Program-made: the position numbers and the translations under genes
Notes under the pieces: model-generated
Databases searched by the model: none
What the model saw: only the letters and a program-made list of their open reading frames with translations
What the model was told of the DNA's origin: nothing
Shown: positions 35,937 to 47,042 of the stretch, piece by piece
How the letters are laid out: every line of letters begins with the position of its first letter
Position numbering within the stretch: position 1 is the stretch's first letter
Source: Scenedesmus sp. ARA3
Lineage: Eukaryota; Chlorophyta; Chlorophyceae; Sphaeropleales; Scenedesmaceae
NCBI GenBank assembly: GCA_004335835.1
Contig: RWJK01001661.1
Coordinates: forward strand, 92,739-156,738
Reading direction: 5' to 3'
DNA: 64,000 nucleotides

Positions 35937-38900
35937 TCAGACTGCATCGCCGCCGAGGGTGTTCAAATTGCTGCTGGACTGGTAGCTCTGCAGCAGCCGC
36001 GCATTGAGGCATGAGTCCAGCAGCTGCCGCCGCTCCTCGGCAGTGTAGTACGGCAGCAGCCAGCGAAGCTTGCTGCAGCGCAGGGCAGACCCAGTACAGA
36101 AATAGCACAAGGGCAGCAGCAGCAGCAGCAGCAGCATAACTGTCATTAAGTGTGCTGCAGACACGCACTTCATCATCTTCTGCCTGCATGCCTCCCGTTT
36201 ATTGGCACGTCCACTGCGTCCCTGCAGTGCAATGTGACACAGGATGCAGTCTTGTATGTGTTGGCAAACCACAAAACTACCGAAAGCCCCGCCCGCCCCA
36301 CCGCTTGCAAAATACCTCCTCAAAGATGCGCCGGAGGCCCTTGTGGTATGGCCGGCGGTGAATGCGCTCCTTCCAACATCTCAACGGTCCAGGCACTCTC
36401 ACACTTCCTTCCACAAGTACACCGCTGTCTGTCTAACACTGCATTGCACAATGGCACGTCCTTGAACCCATAAGAACCAGAATGGGCACCCTCCTGCCCC
36501 ACCTCTTGCCGAAGACCTCCTCAAAGTTTCTTTTAAAACCCTTATTGTAGGGCCAGGGGTGGATGCGCTCCTTCTCGTACATCTCAATGGTGGTGCAGTT
36601 GGCCGCCAGCATGTTGGCGTGCATCACGAGAAAGCCCGCCAAGCTGACCGCAAACGCGCTGTTGATGACCACGGCTATAAAAGCCACCGCAGAGCTGCGG
36701 GGTGCGGCAGAGAGTGTGGCAGCGCAGGAAGTGCAAATCGATGAGGGCAGAGTGACAGACGTGTCGGCGTGCATGACCAGGAGGCTCGGCGAAAAACGCG
36801 CTGTTGATGACCACGGCTATAAGAGCCACCGCAGAGCTGCGGCGGGTGTGTTGACAGTGTGTTAGGCAGTGCTTTGGCAATGTGCTGAGCAGTTAACAGA
36901 GGGGATGAGGAAAGAGCGCTGAGTGATGACCACCGCAATGAAGGCCGCGGCAGGGCGGCGGGAGGTGCGGCGGGCACGCATGACAGGCATGACAGCAGAG
37001 CGATGAGCAAGTTAAGCACCCAACTTCTTGCGGCACAAAATCAGGTTTCCAGCAGCAGCAGAAATGGGCTCAATCCATGCACAGCCACTGATAGGATGGG
37101 CCTGTTAGTGTGGGCGTGACCTAGCACACCTGACTGATGCTGCTTGCTGGTGCACCCCACAGCAACATTTCCAAAACCTTAGCATGATCACCAGCAGCTG
37201 CAAGCACAAGCATCATGTGCAACCATAAAATAACATGTCACTAACACACCACCTAACAACATGCCTTCAAACCCACCCGCTAGCGACCGTGCCCTGGAAG
37301 AAGGAGAGCATGGGCTTGATGAGGCAGGCGATGGCCATCACGCTGGCCACAAAGGTGTAGGCCAGGAACTGCAGGAAGGCCTTGTAGTTGAGCAGGCCCA
37401 CGCAGTTGACCACCTGCAGCAGCAGCAGCAGCAGCAGCAGTAGCAGCAGCAGCATATAAGTGCAATGTTTGTGCTTGATAATAACAATGGAACAAGTGCA
37501 CTATAGGCAGTGGAAGATGATGAAACTTGAAGGCAAAACTGGCACCTCCAGCGGGTAAGTGCGCATGCGAATGAATAATCCAGCATCACTTGTTGCAGAA
37601 AGCAAGCGTAACAGTGCTGGTGGGTTGGGCAATCTGGCATGCAGCGGCTGAAGCTGCAGTGCTGCAGCTATCACCAAGCCAACAACACTTGCTGCCCGAC
37701 AGTCTGATTTACTGCGCTGCTGAACTCACCCAAATACAATAATGGTCCTGCAGGTCACATGACACAGCAGAGAAGCAGCACAGCACCAGCATGTCAGCAA
37801 CGTAGCTAGAGCAAGCAACAGCTGTGACCACGTACTAATACGGGCCGTCAATGGTTTGCGCACCACATAGCACAACAACTGCTACACGTGTTGCTGTCAG
37901 TCTGCGGCCACACTGTAAGCGAGCAGAGCAGCAGCAGCGCCTGCTACGTCTCCTGCAGCTGCTGTGCATGCACAGCCTGGACACATTCTGACTTCCAGCA
38001 CTTGCTAGCTTGCTGCAAACAGCCTTTCTCCCCAAACTCCCTGCCATGCTTGCACCAACTGTACTTGCACGCCACATCTTCTTCGTTGATTGATCAGATC
38101 ACTCACCATCTTGAGCACGCAGTGCCCCGACACGCTGCAGTGGTGGCTGCGCTCCGGCTTCCACGCCTTGCAGCGCTTGCAGAAGCGCGGCCGCCGCGGG
38201 TCGCGGCGGTCAATGTAGTAGTCCGCGTACTGCATAAGCTCCAGCTCACGCGCAGCAACCTGCAGCAGCAGCAGCAGCAGTGAGGCCGGAGACATCGTCC
38301 CAGTCCTGCAGCTGCCGAAAGCTGCATACAGTCTGCTGTGATGCGGCGCATGCTTGGGCATCTGCTGTCAGTGCTGTGAGGATACACTGTGCGCTAGTGT
38401 TGCCATGGCTGGCTCTCCTCTGTGTTGCCCTGGCTGCCTCTCCTCTGCTGCTGATCCAAGCAGGCTCTAGCCACCTGCCAGTCACCAACCGCTGCGCATG
38501 TTTTCCCTCAGCCGTGTGGGCCACTGCCATGCCCCACAGCTGCAACAGCAGCTGCACCTCGCGCACAGCCCTGTTGCTGCTGGCTCTGCTTATGCTGCCT
38601 GCTGCTGTGAATGCGAGCTGTTGATATTTGAGTAGTTGTAGTATGTATCTTTTGCTGCCGCTGCTGCTGCACGCACCGCATCATCCGGAAAGGGGTGCCA
38701 GCCTGGAGGCACCTGCCCCGGGTCAATCAGTACTGCTGCCAGGTAGCACCAGGTGAGCATGATGGCCTGGCGGCAGCAGGCAGGCAGCAACAACAAATAG
38801 CAAACAACAGCAGCTGAGAGGGATGAAAGCAAGGTGTGTGTGCCCAGCTGAGCATGCATGGTGCATCCGGACCATGAGGCTGTTGGTCACGTGTACTGCA

Positions 38901-39462
38901 AGGAAACGAGGTCACCTCTTAGTAAGGGGTGCCCTGCATGGCGGGACGCGCATTGCACTGCGAATGCTGCTTAATCATGTGCATAGGTTGTCTCGTAATT
39001 TGCTGCATGCTGCTCTTTCTTTCGACCACCATCAGCTGCTGCAGTACCACTGGAAGCTGCAGGAGCTGCTGCATGGCTGTGTACTGTGGCGTGCGGCCAC
39101 ATGGGGAAGACAAATAGGCTCAACAAAACAGCTGCTGCACATAATGATTGCTGTACTTTGGCCCTGTTAAATAGCAGGCTCACCAGTATGCTGAAGACAA
39201 GCACCAAAAGCGTGCTGCCAAATGCCCTGCCTGCTGGTCCAACCAGCATGAGAGGGCCGTAGTAGCCAGGCACCACAGCATACCAGGTGAAGCCCACAAT
39301 CCCCAGCACCAGCAGCACCATGATGTTGCCCAGCAGCTTGAGGAACTTGCAGAAGACGAAGACATTCAGGTACTTTATGTACTTCCACATGCTGCTGTCT
39401 GTCCGCCGCTGCTCCGAGCTGCTGCTGTGCTGGATCAGGCTGCTGGCCTGGCCAATCGCCAT
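35937..39462 (-). CDS. DHHC-type protein S-acyltransferase (DHYC variant)
   Basis: Integral membrane palmitoyltransferase: the active-site Cys takes the acyl group from acyl-CoA and passes it to Cys of target proteins. Seven exons close in phase to 334 residues: 39462-39184, 38766-38677, 38259-38107, 37747-37730, 37413-37277, 36694-36503, 36072-35937. Four membrane segments: two before the catalytic domain (about 45-65 and 80-105) and two after it (about 190-215 and 226-250). The Cys-rich domain begins DPRRPRFCKRCKAWKPERSHHC (Cys150, Cys153, His163, Cys164). It continues into the micro-exon DHYCIW with catalytic Cys178, then VVNCVGLLNYKAFL. A TTxE-like motif is present (CTTIEMYEK). Where most members have a fourth zinc-binding Cys, residue 167 is Ser (HHCSVSGHC). 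ATG 39462 is the first Met after an in-frame upstream stop near 39552; an extra 5' exon is possible. Confidence 0.93.
36290..36360 (-). repeat. Intronic copy of DHHC exon 6 donor edge
   Basis: Degenerate copy of 36495-36565. Read on the minus strand it gives ERIHRRPYHKGL...EEVFCKR against ERIHPWPYNKGF...EEVFGKR in the exon, each followed by a GTGGGG donor. It lies downstream of the true donor, in the intron before the last exon. Confidence 0.88.
36783..36975 (-). repeat. Two intronic copies of DHHC exon 6 acceptor edge
   Basis: The start of exon 6 (SAVAFIAVVINSAF, 36694 downward) recurs upstream in the transcript at about 36783-36850, with the CGCAG acceptor, and again more weakly at about 36920-36975 (AAAFIAVVIT). 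Only the copy nearest the rest of the exon continues in frame. Confidence 0.88.
37730..37747 (-). other. 18-nt micro-exon encoding the DHYCIW catalytic motif
   Basis: GACCATTATTGTATTTGG, flanked by CTGCAG on the acceptor side and GTGAGT on the donor side, phase 0 on both sides. It fills exactly the six residues missing between CVLKM (exon 3) and VVNCVG (exon 5). Introns of 359 and 316 bp flank it. The standard DHHC alignment cannot be completed without it. Confidence 0.92.
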
Positions 39463-40106
39463 CACATGCGGGATTGGGGCCTGGGCGGCAGCTGCACCAG
39501 CTGCTGCGCCGCCCAGCTCAGCAACTGACTCGGGCTGTGGGGGTTGCAGCTTGCAGTTTCAAACACCGCAGTAGACTCCCTCCCCCTCTATGACAGCTGG
39601 GCGAATAATCGAGCTATCAGCGTTGACCTGTTGATAAACAATTGCTTTTTGCACGAACAGTACGTATGCCACCTGCATATATGAAGGTGCCCTCACTGCC
39701 TGGTCACGACCCGGCACAGAAGCAAGAAGAAAGACAGCGGAGGGTTGAAAGCCTCCACACAGATACTTAATAAACCTCTATTTGAAGAAATGACCGTCCT
39801 TGGACTGGTCGATGCTGGTGGTGCCGTGGCAGTTGAACTCCTGTCATCCCCTGGCTCTCAATCTTCCTACGACCACGCCGCGCACCTTACCGTACCGTAG
39901 GCCCTCGTCACCCGCAATTGAGCATCAAAACCTCCTTACAAGAACACGAAGAGCTGCAATTTCGCTGTTAGTGACGGGCTTTTGGCTGCATTGGTGAACA
40001 ATGGCATGTGCTGACTTCAGGCACTGGAGCATCACGTAGCAGTCACAACTGCGACGCAGAACCAATCCTGAGACCCTCATCTACATTATATACTACTGGT
40101 TGCGTC
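39463..40106. other. Divergent promoter region, DHHC and sigma genes
   Basis: About 640 bp between two divergent starts. GCATATATGAAGG near 39676 is TATA-like. No separate gene is supported. Confidence 0.45.
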
Positions 40107-41255
40107 ATGCTCAGCAGCTGCACCATGATCAGCAGCAGCACCAGCAACAGTGCTGTTGCAGCTGCTCAGGGATGGGGTGGACGCTGGTGCAGCCTGTCTC
40201 AGAGGTGTTGGATGCAGCACAGCTGTCAGATAAGCCGAGGCAGACCTAATTTGCCGGCTGCAGCAGCGTTGCTGACACAGCAGCATCAGGACACCAGCTC
40301 AGGCCCAAGTGACGCAGCTCTACATCAGCACCAGCGCCAACGCCGCAGACGAAGCAGGACTGCAGAAAAGCAGCAGCAGCAGCCAATTGGCAGCTATGAG
40401 GTGGACCTGGAGCTCCTGCAGGAGCAGCAGCAGCAGCACCACCCGACACGACTCCAGCTGTACATCCCTGTTGGCTGTGAGCCAGCAGCAGTGGAGGCAT
40501 GCAGGCAGGCTGGCTACATCTTGCCTCGTTCCTTCAGCGAACAACATCTCTCCGGGCGGGGATCAAAGCAGTTCCATGATTTGACACAGCCAGGCACTTC
40601 ATCATCATCAGCAGCAGCGGCAGCAGCAAGCACAGCACAGCCCGACGCAACTCCACCACACAAGCAGGCATCTAGCTGGCATGGTGTACAACAGCAGGTA
40701 GACCAAGCAGCAGGACCGGCAGCAGTACTTCCAGCACCACCAGTGCAGCAGCAGCTGCAGCGAAAGGGCAAGGCCCAAAGGCAGCTCAGTGAGCCAAACA
40801 ATGAAACGCAACATCACCATCAGCAGCAGACAGCACCAGCAGCTTCTGAACAGCAGCCTGCAGCAGCTGCTGACAGCCCGCCACTTGCTGCTTGGCAGCT
40901 TGCTGTCAACAGGCGTGTCAACATACACAACAGCAGCACCCTCAGCTCCCCGGCCCCCCAAACACAGCTCAGCAGCAAGGGGGCCAGGCAAGCACAGCAT
41001 GCAGGCCCGCGTCATGCTCCAGGCTCAAGCAGCAAGAAAGTTGCCCGGTCACGCCTGAGCAGGCACATCTCTGGCAGCGGCAGCAGCAGCAGCAGCAGGC
41101 CAGCTGGCCCTGCTGACAGTTCGGCTCCTACACCAAGCAGCAGCAGCAGCAGCAGCATGCCGGGTGAGCTGGCTGGGCTGAGGCCTGGCCAGCTGGGTCA
41201 TGGTCAGAGGCTGAGCCCTGAGGCAGAGGCAGAGCTGTGCAATATGTACCAGGTG

Positions 41256-41288
<33 letters not shown>

Positions 41289-41623
41289 GATTCAGGTTAT
41301 CCTGAAGTGTGTCACTGCATGCTGCCTGCATCCATCAGTAATTTGATGTGGGGCAGCTGCAGCTAAGAGGCTGTGCGTGTGATAGCCGCCGCAATGTACT
41401 GGGCTTCTAATGCTATGTCTGCGGTCACCATCTGCAAGTTTGCTTCAGGGCAGTGCTGCCTGTTGGTGGCCTGCAGCACCCTGCCGCAGCACTTGGTACC
41501 CCACTTAGCTGACGAATGCTGCCTGCTTGCTGCCTGCTGTCACCCTGTATATCCCTGTTGCTGTGTGCAGAGGCACCTGCAATTGGAGCAGCAGATGAAG
41601 GAGGCACTGCAGCAGCACATGGC

Positions 41624-41656
<33 letters not shown>

Positions 41657-42264
41657 CATGGCCCAGCAGCAGCAGCAGCAGCAGGCGTCTGTCGTGGCCA
41701 GCGCTCCACTGGACTTTGCAGCAGCAGGCAGCATCCAGGCCCAGGGCATCATGGCACTGCAGGTGAGCCCTGCAGCAGCTTGTGGTGCATACGACTGCAG
41801 CCACAACTGCAGCCACAACTGCAGCTGTAGCTGCGGCTTTGCCTTCATGTAGAAGTAGTCAATGCCTGCCTGGCTGCTATGGCCCAGCAGGAGAGGCTTG
41901 CAGCAGCTTGTGCAGCAGAATGCTAGGCCTGTAGTTGTACCTGCAGTTTTCAAGAATTGCAGCTTCACGTGTTGCTGTAGCTGTTTGTGTCAGCCTGACA
42001 GCACGGCAGGACAGAAGACAGCAGGCGCAGTCGTCGCACTTAGTGGCCACCACCATGCAAATATGTTGGTTGCCTTTGCCAAAGTTTGTGTGTTTGTTGC
42101 ATACGTGCTGCTGCAGCTGCTGCTTGAACTGTACAATCCGCTGGTGCTGTCACGAGCCAGCAAGGCAGCAGCTGCATCCCCTTCAGCAGACAGGCGGGAG
42201 CTGACAGCAGCAGCACGCCGAGGGCTGCTGCAGGCGGCAGCAAAGTTTGACGCAAGCCGCGCTG

Positions 42265-42305
<41 letters not shown>

Positions 42306-43664
42306 GGTCGACTTGGTCTGCTGGCGGATGGGTACATCAGGAGTGCTCTGAGGCATGTGCTGCAGGAGGTGTGCTTTATCTTACGCTGTACTGACAGTTT
42401 CATGCTCGAGTGCATGCGCTCTCAGCGAGAATTCATCTGTTGTCAGCTGGCTTAGAAGCAAAGTACAACATTCTGCTTGTGGAATGCATGTATGGAGTTT
42501 TGCACGAGTGCTGGCAGCCAGCTCATGTGGAGTTGAGCGTACATGTGCTGCTGCAGTGGCTGCAAGCTTGCCAGCAGAGCAGTGGCTGACACAGCTTTCA
42601 ACGTACAGCAGCATCACCGTCATTCAACAGCTCGCAAAACTTGCTGTTCTTCCCCTGTGCTGCCCCTGCTGGCCCATCCCCACCGATCTTGAATATGCAG
42701 TACCAGCCTGGCGCTGTTTCACTGCCCAGCCACCTGCTGCAGCTGCGCAGGAAGCTGCAGCGCCTGGCAGAGCAGCACCAGCAGCAGCACGGCAGCCGGC
42801 CAACCACAGCTGCACTGGCAGCAGCAGCGGGCGTCACGGCGCAGCAGGCTGCGCGCGCACTGCAGGCGTCGGCACTGCAGGTGAGCTCCTGCACTTTTGT
42901 TGGCAGCTGCTGTTGTTTGCATGCTGTACTCTGCCATTGTAACGGCTCCCACTGCATGCCTGGCAATCACTTCCAAGGCATGGCTAAGGCTGCCAGCCGT
43001 GCTGCTAGTGTGCATGAGAATTTTATTTTGCTCCTGAGCAGCAGCGCTGCGCTTGCGTGTGCCTGCCACATGCGCCCTGTTATGCCATCATACTATTACA
43101 TTCTGTTACATATGCACTGCAGGCGTCGGGTCTGTCTGAGGGGGCCGGGGGTGGCAATGACAGTGCTGACGAGGCGGCTGGCAGCGGCGGGCTCAACCTG
43201 CAGCTGCTGGATGTGAGCGAGTCTGTGGATGACCTGGACGATGCAGTGGCGCAAGGTGCGGTCTGGCTGCTGCAGGTGCAGAATATGTTAGGTAATGTTC
43301 AGTTGGTGGCAGTGGCGCAAGGTGCGGCCGGCTGTTTTGAGGTGGAGATGAGTGGCGCAAGGTGCGGGCTGGCTGCTGCAGGTGCAGGGCAGTAGTAGTG
43401 GTCGCGTTCTGAGGTCTGTGCGTCAAGAACAGCTTGCCGTGTGGACGATGCAGTGGCGCAAGGTGCGCGGCAGCTGCCAAGCTGTGATGCAATCACAGCC
43501 AGTGCCTGGTGCTCAAGCATGCATGCGTCGCCAGCGATGCTGTAGGAGTCCAAGCTGCCTGGTGCCTCTGCGCATTCTGCTGCTGCTGCTGTTGCAGGCG
43601 GTATGCGCGCTTCGCTATCTGGCCTGGCTGCTGCGCACGTTTGCTGCCCATCTGTGGCTGCTGC

Positions 43665-43706
<42 letters not shown>

Positions 43707-43781
43707 AGGCGGTCTGCGCGCTTCTCTGTCTGGCCTGGCTGAGGCGCAACTTGTCTGCCCATCTGTGGCTGCTGCCGCTGC

Positions 43782-43814
<33 letters not shown>

Positions 43815-44250
43815 AGGCGGTCTGCGTGCCTCACTGTCTGGCCTTGCTGAGGCACAAGACGAGGCAGCGCAGCAGGCCCTGCTTGCAGCAGTCATGCAGC
43901 AGTACCTCCAAACGCTGCAGCCGCGCGACCGCAGCCTGTTGGCACTACGACTCGGCATCCCTCAGCCTGACAGCAGCACAGCTCAGCACACCACCAGCAG
44001 CACCAGTGTGACGCTGTCTATTGCAGGGCTAGCAGCGGCAGGTGCAGCAGATGTGGATGGCCGCAGCCAGCAGGGCATGAGCTTGGAGCAGCTGGCGCAG
44101 CACTTTGGTGTGAAGTCGCGCCAGCAGGCACACAAGATGATGGAGGCCGCTGTGGGCCAGCTGCGGCGGCGGCTGCAGGCGGCTGCGGGGCAGGATGCGG
44201 CTGTGGCGCAGCTGCTGGGTGTGCCTGGCAGCAGCATGGGTGAGCAGTGA
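40107..44250 (+). CDS. Divergent sigma-70-like factor, probably plastid
   Basis: Would direct the bacterial-type plastid RNA polymerase to promoters. Exons: 40107-41252, 41571-41762, 42117-42368, 42701-42880, 43123-43255, then 43817-44250 (last of three in-frame acceptors). All phases close, giving 778 residues, or up to 851 with the first acceptor. ATG 40107 opens a Ser/Thr/Cys-rich, acid-poor leader like a transit peptide; a long Gln/Ser-rich region follows. Region 1.2-like: RLSPEAEAELCNMYQ (about 368-382). Region 2-like: ELYNPLVLSRASKA and GLLQAAAKFDASR, then poly-Ser and YIRSALRHVL. Region 3-like: SLPSHLLQLRRKLQRLAEQ and GVTAQQAARAL. Region 4-like: LQPRDRSLLALRLGI and the helix-turn-helix MSLEQLAQHFGVKSRQQAHKMMEAAV. 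The aromatic DNA-melting segment of region 2.3 is absent. Assignment rests on the order and spacing of weak motifs. Confidence 0.75.
43303..43470 (+). repeat. Three intronic copies of sigma exon 5 donor edge
   Basis: GCAGTGGCGCAAGGTGCG, the end of exon 5 plus donor at 43255/43256, recurs three more times downstream (around 43311, 43350 and 43450), some with the following GGCTGCTGCAGGTGCAG. Only the first continues the frame. Confidence 0.9.
43598..43830 (+). repeat. Three tandem copies of sigma exon 6 start with acceptors
   Basis: Units of about 110 bp, each a CTG tract, a GCAG acceptor and a segment encoding GLRASLSGLAEAQ, begin at 43598, 43709 and 43817. All three acceptors give the same reading frame and no stop lies between them, so proteins with one, two or three copies (plus poly-Ala) are possible. 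Confidence 0.92.
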
Positions 44251-44924
44251 GGGGAGGGCTGTGTTTGTTATCAAATAGGGTTGTGTGTAGAAGCACAGTA
44301 AATGCAGTGTTCAGTATCTCTGTACAGCGATGCATGCATGACAACAGGTTGCCCAGCCGCCAATGTACATGTGTGGGGGCCGCGTGCACACCCAGCATGC
44401 AACTGAGGCAGCAAGTGCATCAACTTGTTTCATGACTGCAACCTATGACAGGCAGCATGTTTGCTGTACAACAGTGCGTAACAGCACGCACTGCTGATGT
44501 TGTGCAGTGCACTTTGTCCAGAAGTTTTGCATCATGCTGTTCTGCACATTGCTGAAGTCCACGCACAGCCCTGTCAACACCTTTGTACTATGCAGCATTT
44601 CAGGCCATCTCTTGTGCATGTGGATCTTACCAGCCAGCAAGTTTGAATCATTGCAGACAGATGTGCACACTGCACAGTGCATCAGGCCCTGATGTGCCCT
44701 GATGCCCCTGAGGGGCAGCCACCACTTGAATGCAGCAAGCGGCACGTGGGACTTTGTTTTCACTCAACGGCACTTGAAAGCAGGCTCATGTTACTAACAA
44801 TGAATGCTCGCAAACGGCAGGCAAGGCGCACCCGGCTTGCAGGAGAACCATCACACGCAGACGGTCCCAGCCTGCACCAACATGGCAGTACACGCCAGGG
44901 GCGATCGCAAGATAGGCTGTAGCT

Positions 44925-44952
44925 ATCCATAGCTATGGATGCACAGCTGTGC
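44925..44952. repeat. Two abutting palindromes
   Basis: ATCCATAGCTATGGAT (44925-44940) directly followed by GCACAGCTGTGC (44941-44952), both perfect. The core CCATAGCTATGG is shared with 32592-32607. Confidence 0.85.
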
Positions 44953-45069
44953 ACGTGGAATCACAACTCCCTGTTCCCCTGGCACAGGTTTTGCCACAAC
45001 TCTTTGCTCTGGAAGCGGCGCTAATGTATTATGCACTGACCAAAGGTTCACGAGTGCAAACACCTGCGG

Positions 45070-45780
45070 ACATCAAGGCCATGGCCACAACAACTGCACA
45101 AGACTAGCAGACACTGAACCAAAGCAAACTATATGGGACAGTGCATCGGCACACAGTGCTCGGCCACGTTGCAATCTATGTGGCAGCACCACTCCTGGAG
45201 CTTGCATTTGTTGGTACAACGTGCCGTCTGCACTTCCTGCAAGTCAAACAGGCTGGTTATGTAAGGGTCACATTACCCAGCTGCGCAGTGACATTCACTT
45301 ATACTATGTATGTTTGAACAGTGAACAGCAAGGTGACCTGCTAGCCAGCAGGCTGCTAGCAGGGGCAAGCACAACCAACGTGCAACTTCAACTGTACACA
45401 GGCTGTGGGCATGCAGCTGTGCCAGACGCAGAGAATCACCGCTTTAATGAAGGCCTGGCACAGGGCCCGAAATATGCCTTTTAAGATCGATGTTCAGCAC
45501 TGCAACAGCAAAGAACAGCACGAGCACGTAACAGAAAACATCAAGGTCACAACAACTGCACAATGACTAGCAGGCACCAAACAACAGCAAACTATCTGCA
45601 CCACTGCAAAGACACACAGTGCGCCAAAACAATGCAATCAATGTCTTGTCAAGACATACTTCTGCATTGTGTTTTACAAAGTGCCGTGTGAACATACTGC
45701 AGGTCAAACGCACAGGTCACGACACCCAATGGCATTGATTGCGTCATGTTTCACACATTGAGTTTAACGTGTGGCGACTC
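45070..45780. repeat. Diverged tandem duplication, about 470-bp period
   Basis: Blocks at about 45070-45310 and 45538-45780 share ordered segments: ACATCAAGG...CACAACAACTGCACAA, GACTAGCAG-CAC, AGCAAACTAT, CACACAGTGC and CAGGTCAAAC. Older than the exon-edge copies. Non-coding. Confidence 0.65.
45674..45678 (-). terminator. Candidate poly(A) signal of the DUF11-like gene
   Basis: TTACA on the plus strand (TGTAA on the minus strand), about 375 bp after the stop codon at 46054. Confidence 0.35.
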
Positions 45781-46053
45781 ATCACGTGTGCCAGCGCATG
45801 ATGCAGGCCAAACAGTCCAGTAGGCACAAAAAAGTCATCAGTCTCTTTCCGCCACAAACACCAAGCAGAAGGTAGCTCAGCATGAAACCAGCCCCAGCAG
45901 CTTGTTGATGTGGATCGCTCAATGGTGGCACAGCACCACCCAAAGTACGAGGAGTCTCAAACCCCAGAAACAAAAGCATAGCAGCCGAAGCCACACCACA
46001 CCCGCCTCAAAGATCCCGACAACCCCCAGTCTGCAGCACCACTAGGACGAGGA

Positions 46054-47042
46054 TCAAAGCGCAGAACATGACGCAGCATGGAATGCATTGCACTGGTAGT
46101 CCACCAGGTTCCTCTGCGCCTGCGCAGATGCAGAGCGCGGGTACTTTGCCTTGCTCTTGCAGATCGCAAGCTCACACGTCTTGTTAGGCGCACAATACAG
46201 TCCGCTTCCGCACTCCCCAAATCCTCCGCACTGCTCTCCGCGAGGCTTGCAAGTTTTGTGCAGCGCACAGACGCTCACACCGCCATATGCCACGACACAA
46301 TCCAGGCCAGCGCAGCACCTGACACCGCCTGCGGTGAGGCCGCAGAAGCCGCCGGGCCCCGCACACGCTGGCTTGTACGGCACGCAATCAGGCACGCAGT
46401 AGAACTTGGCGTAGCGGCCAGACTGCTGGCAGACGTAGCCTGGGCAGCAGGTGTCGGCTGCTGGGCTGCATGGCATGCACTTGCCCAGGCAGGGCTGCAG
46501 CAGCAGAGGCGAGAAGCACGGGTTACGTGTGAGAAGCTTGAGTGGTTGCAGCTGCTGATTGCAGAGCAGCAAGCACAGTACTTCAGGACTTTTATTTCTG
46601 AACTACTGCTGTATTTCAATTCTAAAGTTTGGAGCACACGCCGCATGCGCAAACCAGCAACCTGTGCAGCTGTGTGCAGCTGTCTATGCAGTACAAACAC
46701 AGCCTGCAGCGGCACATGACTTGCTGCTTGCCAGCACAATCAAAATACTATGAATATTGTGCTGTGTGCTTCAGTCATCCCGCAGCTCACCCTGGGGCAG
46801 TAGCTCGGATTAAAGCAGGTGGTGCTGGCATCCCACTAGCCAGGGCAGGCGGCCTTCACCGTCATCCAACACTTGGCGCTGCTGCTGCCGCCATTGGTGC
46901 AGCAGGCGCCAGTGCAGAAACTCCCTGTGTAGCAGGCGTCCAGCTGTGCCGCCCTCATGCCTCCAGCCCGCTGGCAGGGTGTCTTTGCCACGCCAGAGCT
47001 GCAGCCGTAGTCCTTGGAGCAGCAGGATCCAAGCGCGGGCTC
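46054..47042 (-). other. DUF11-like gene: two Cys-rich C-terminal exons
   Basis: Exon 47042-46791 (84 codons: CCSKDYGCSSG, CYTGSFCTGACC, TTCFNPSYC) and terminal exon 46494-46054 (147 codons: PCLGKCMPC, CCPGYVC, CGLTAGGVRCCAGLDC, CGGFGECGSGLYC, ending SCSAL). More than 25 Cys, presumably disulfide-bonded outside the cell. TAG at 46836-46838 interrupts the first exon; an alternative donor at 46859 (GTGAAG, also phase 0) would remove it. Confidence 0.8.

Larger units (their letters stand above)
44251..46053. other. Convergent 3' region of sigma and DUF11-like genes
   Basis: No supported gene. TGTAA at 45260-45264 could end the sigma transcript, and TTACA at 45674-45678 the minus-strand gene. 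Holds the diverged tandem repeat and palindrome pair listed separately. Confidence 0.5.

Noticed and set aside
46836..46838. TAG read as an amino acid through a variant nuclear code
   Set aside because: All other genes end in standard stops and show no in-frame TAG; a local mutation or alternative donor is simpler.
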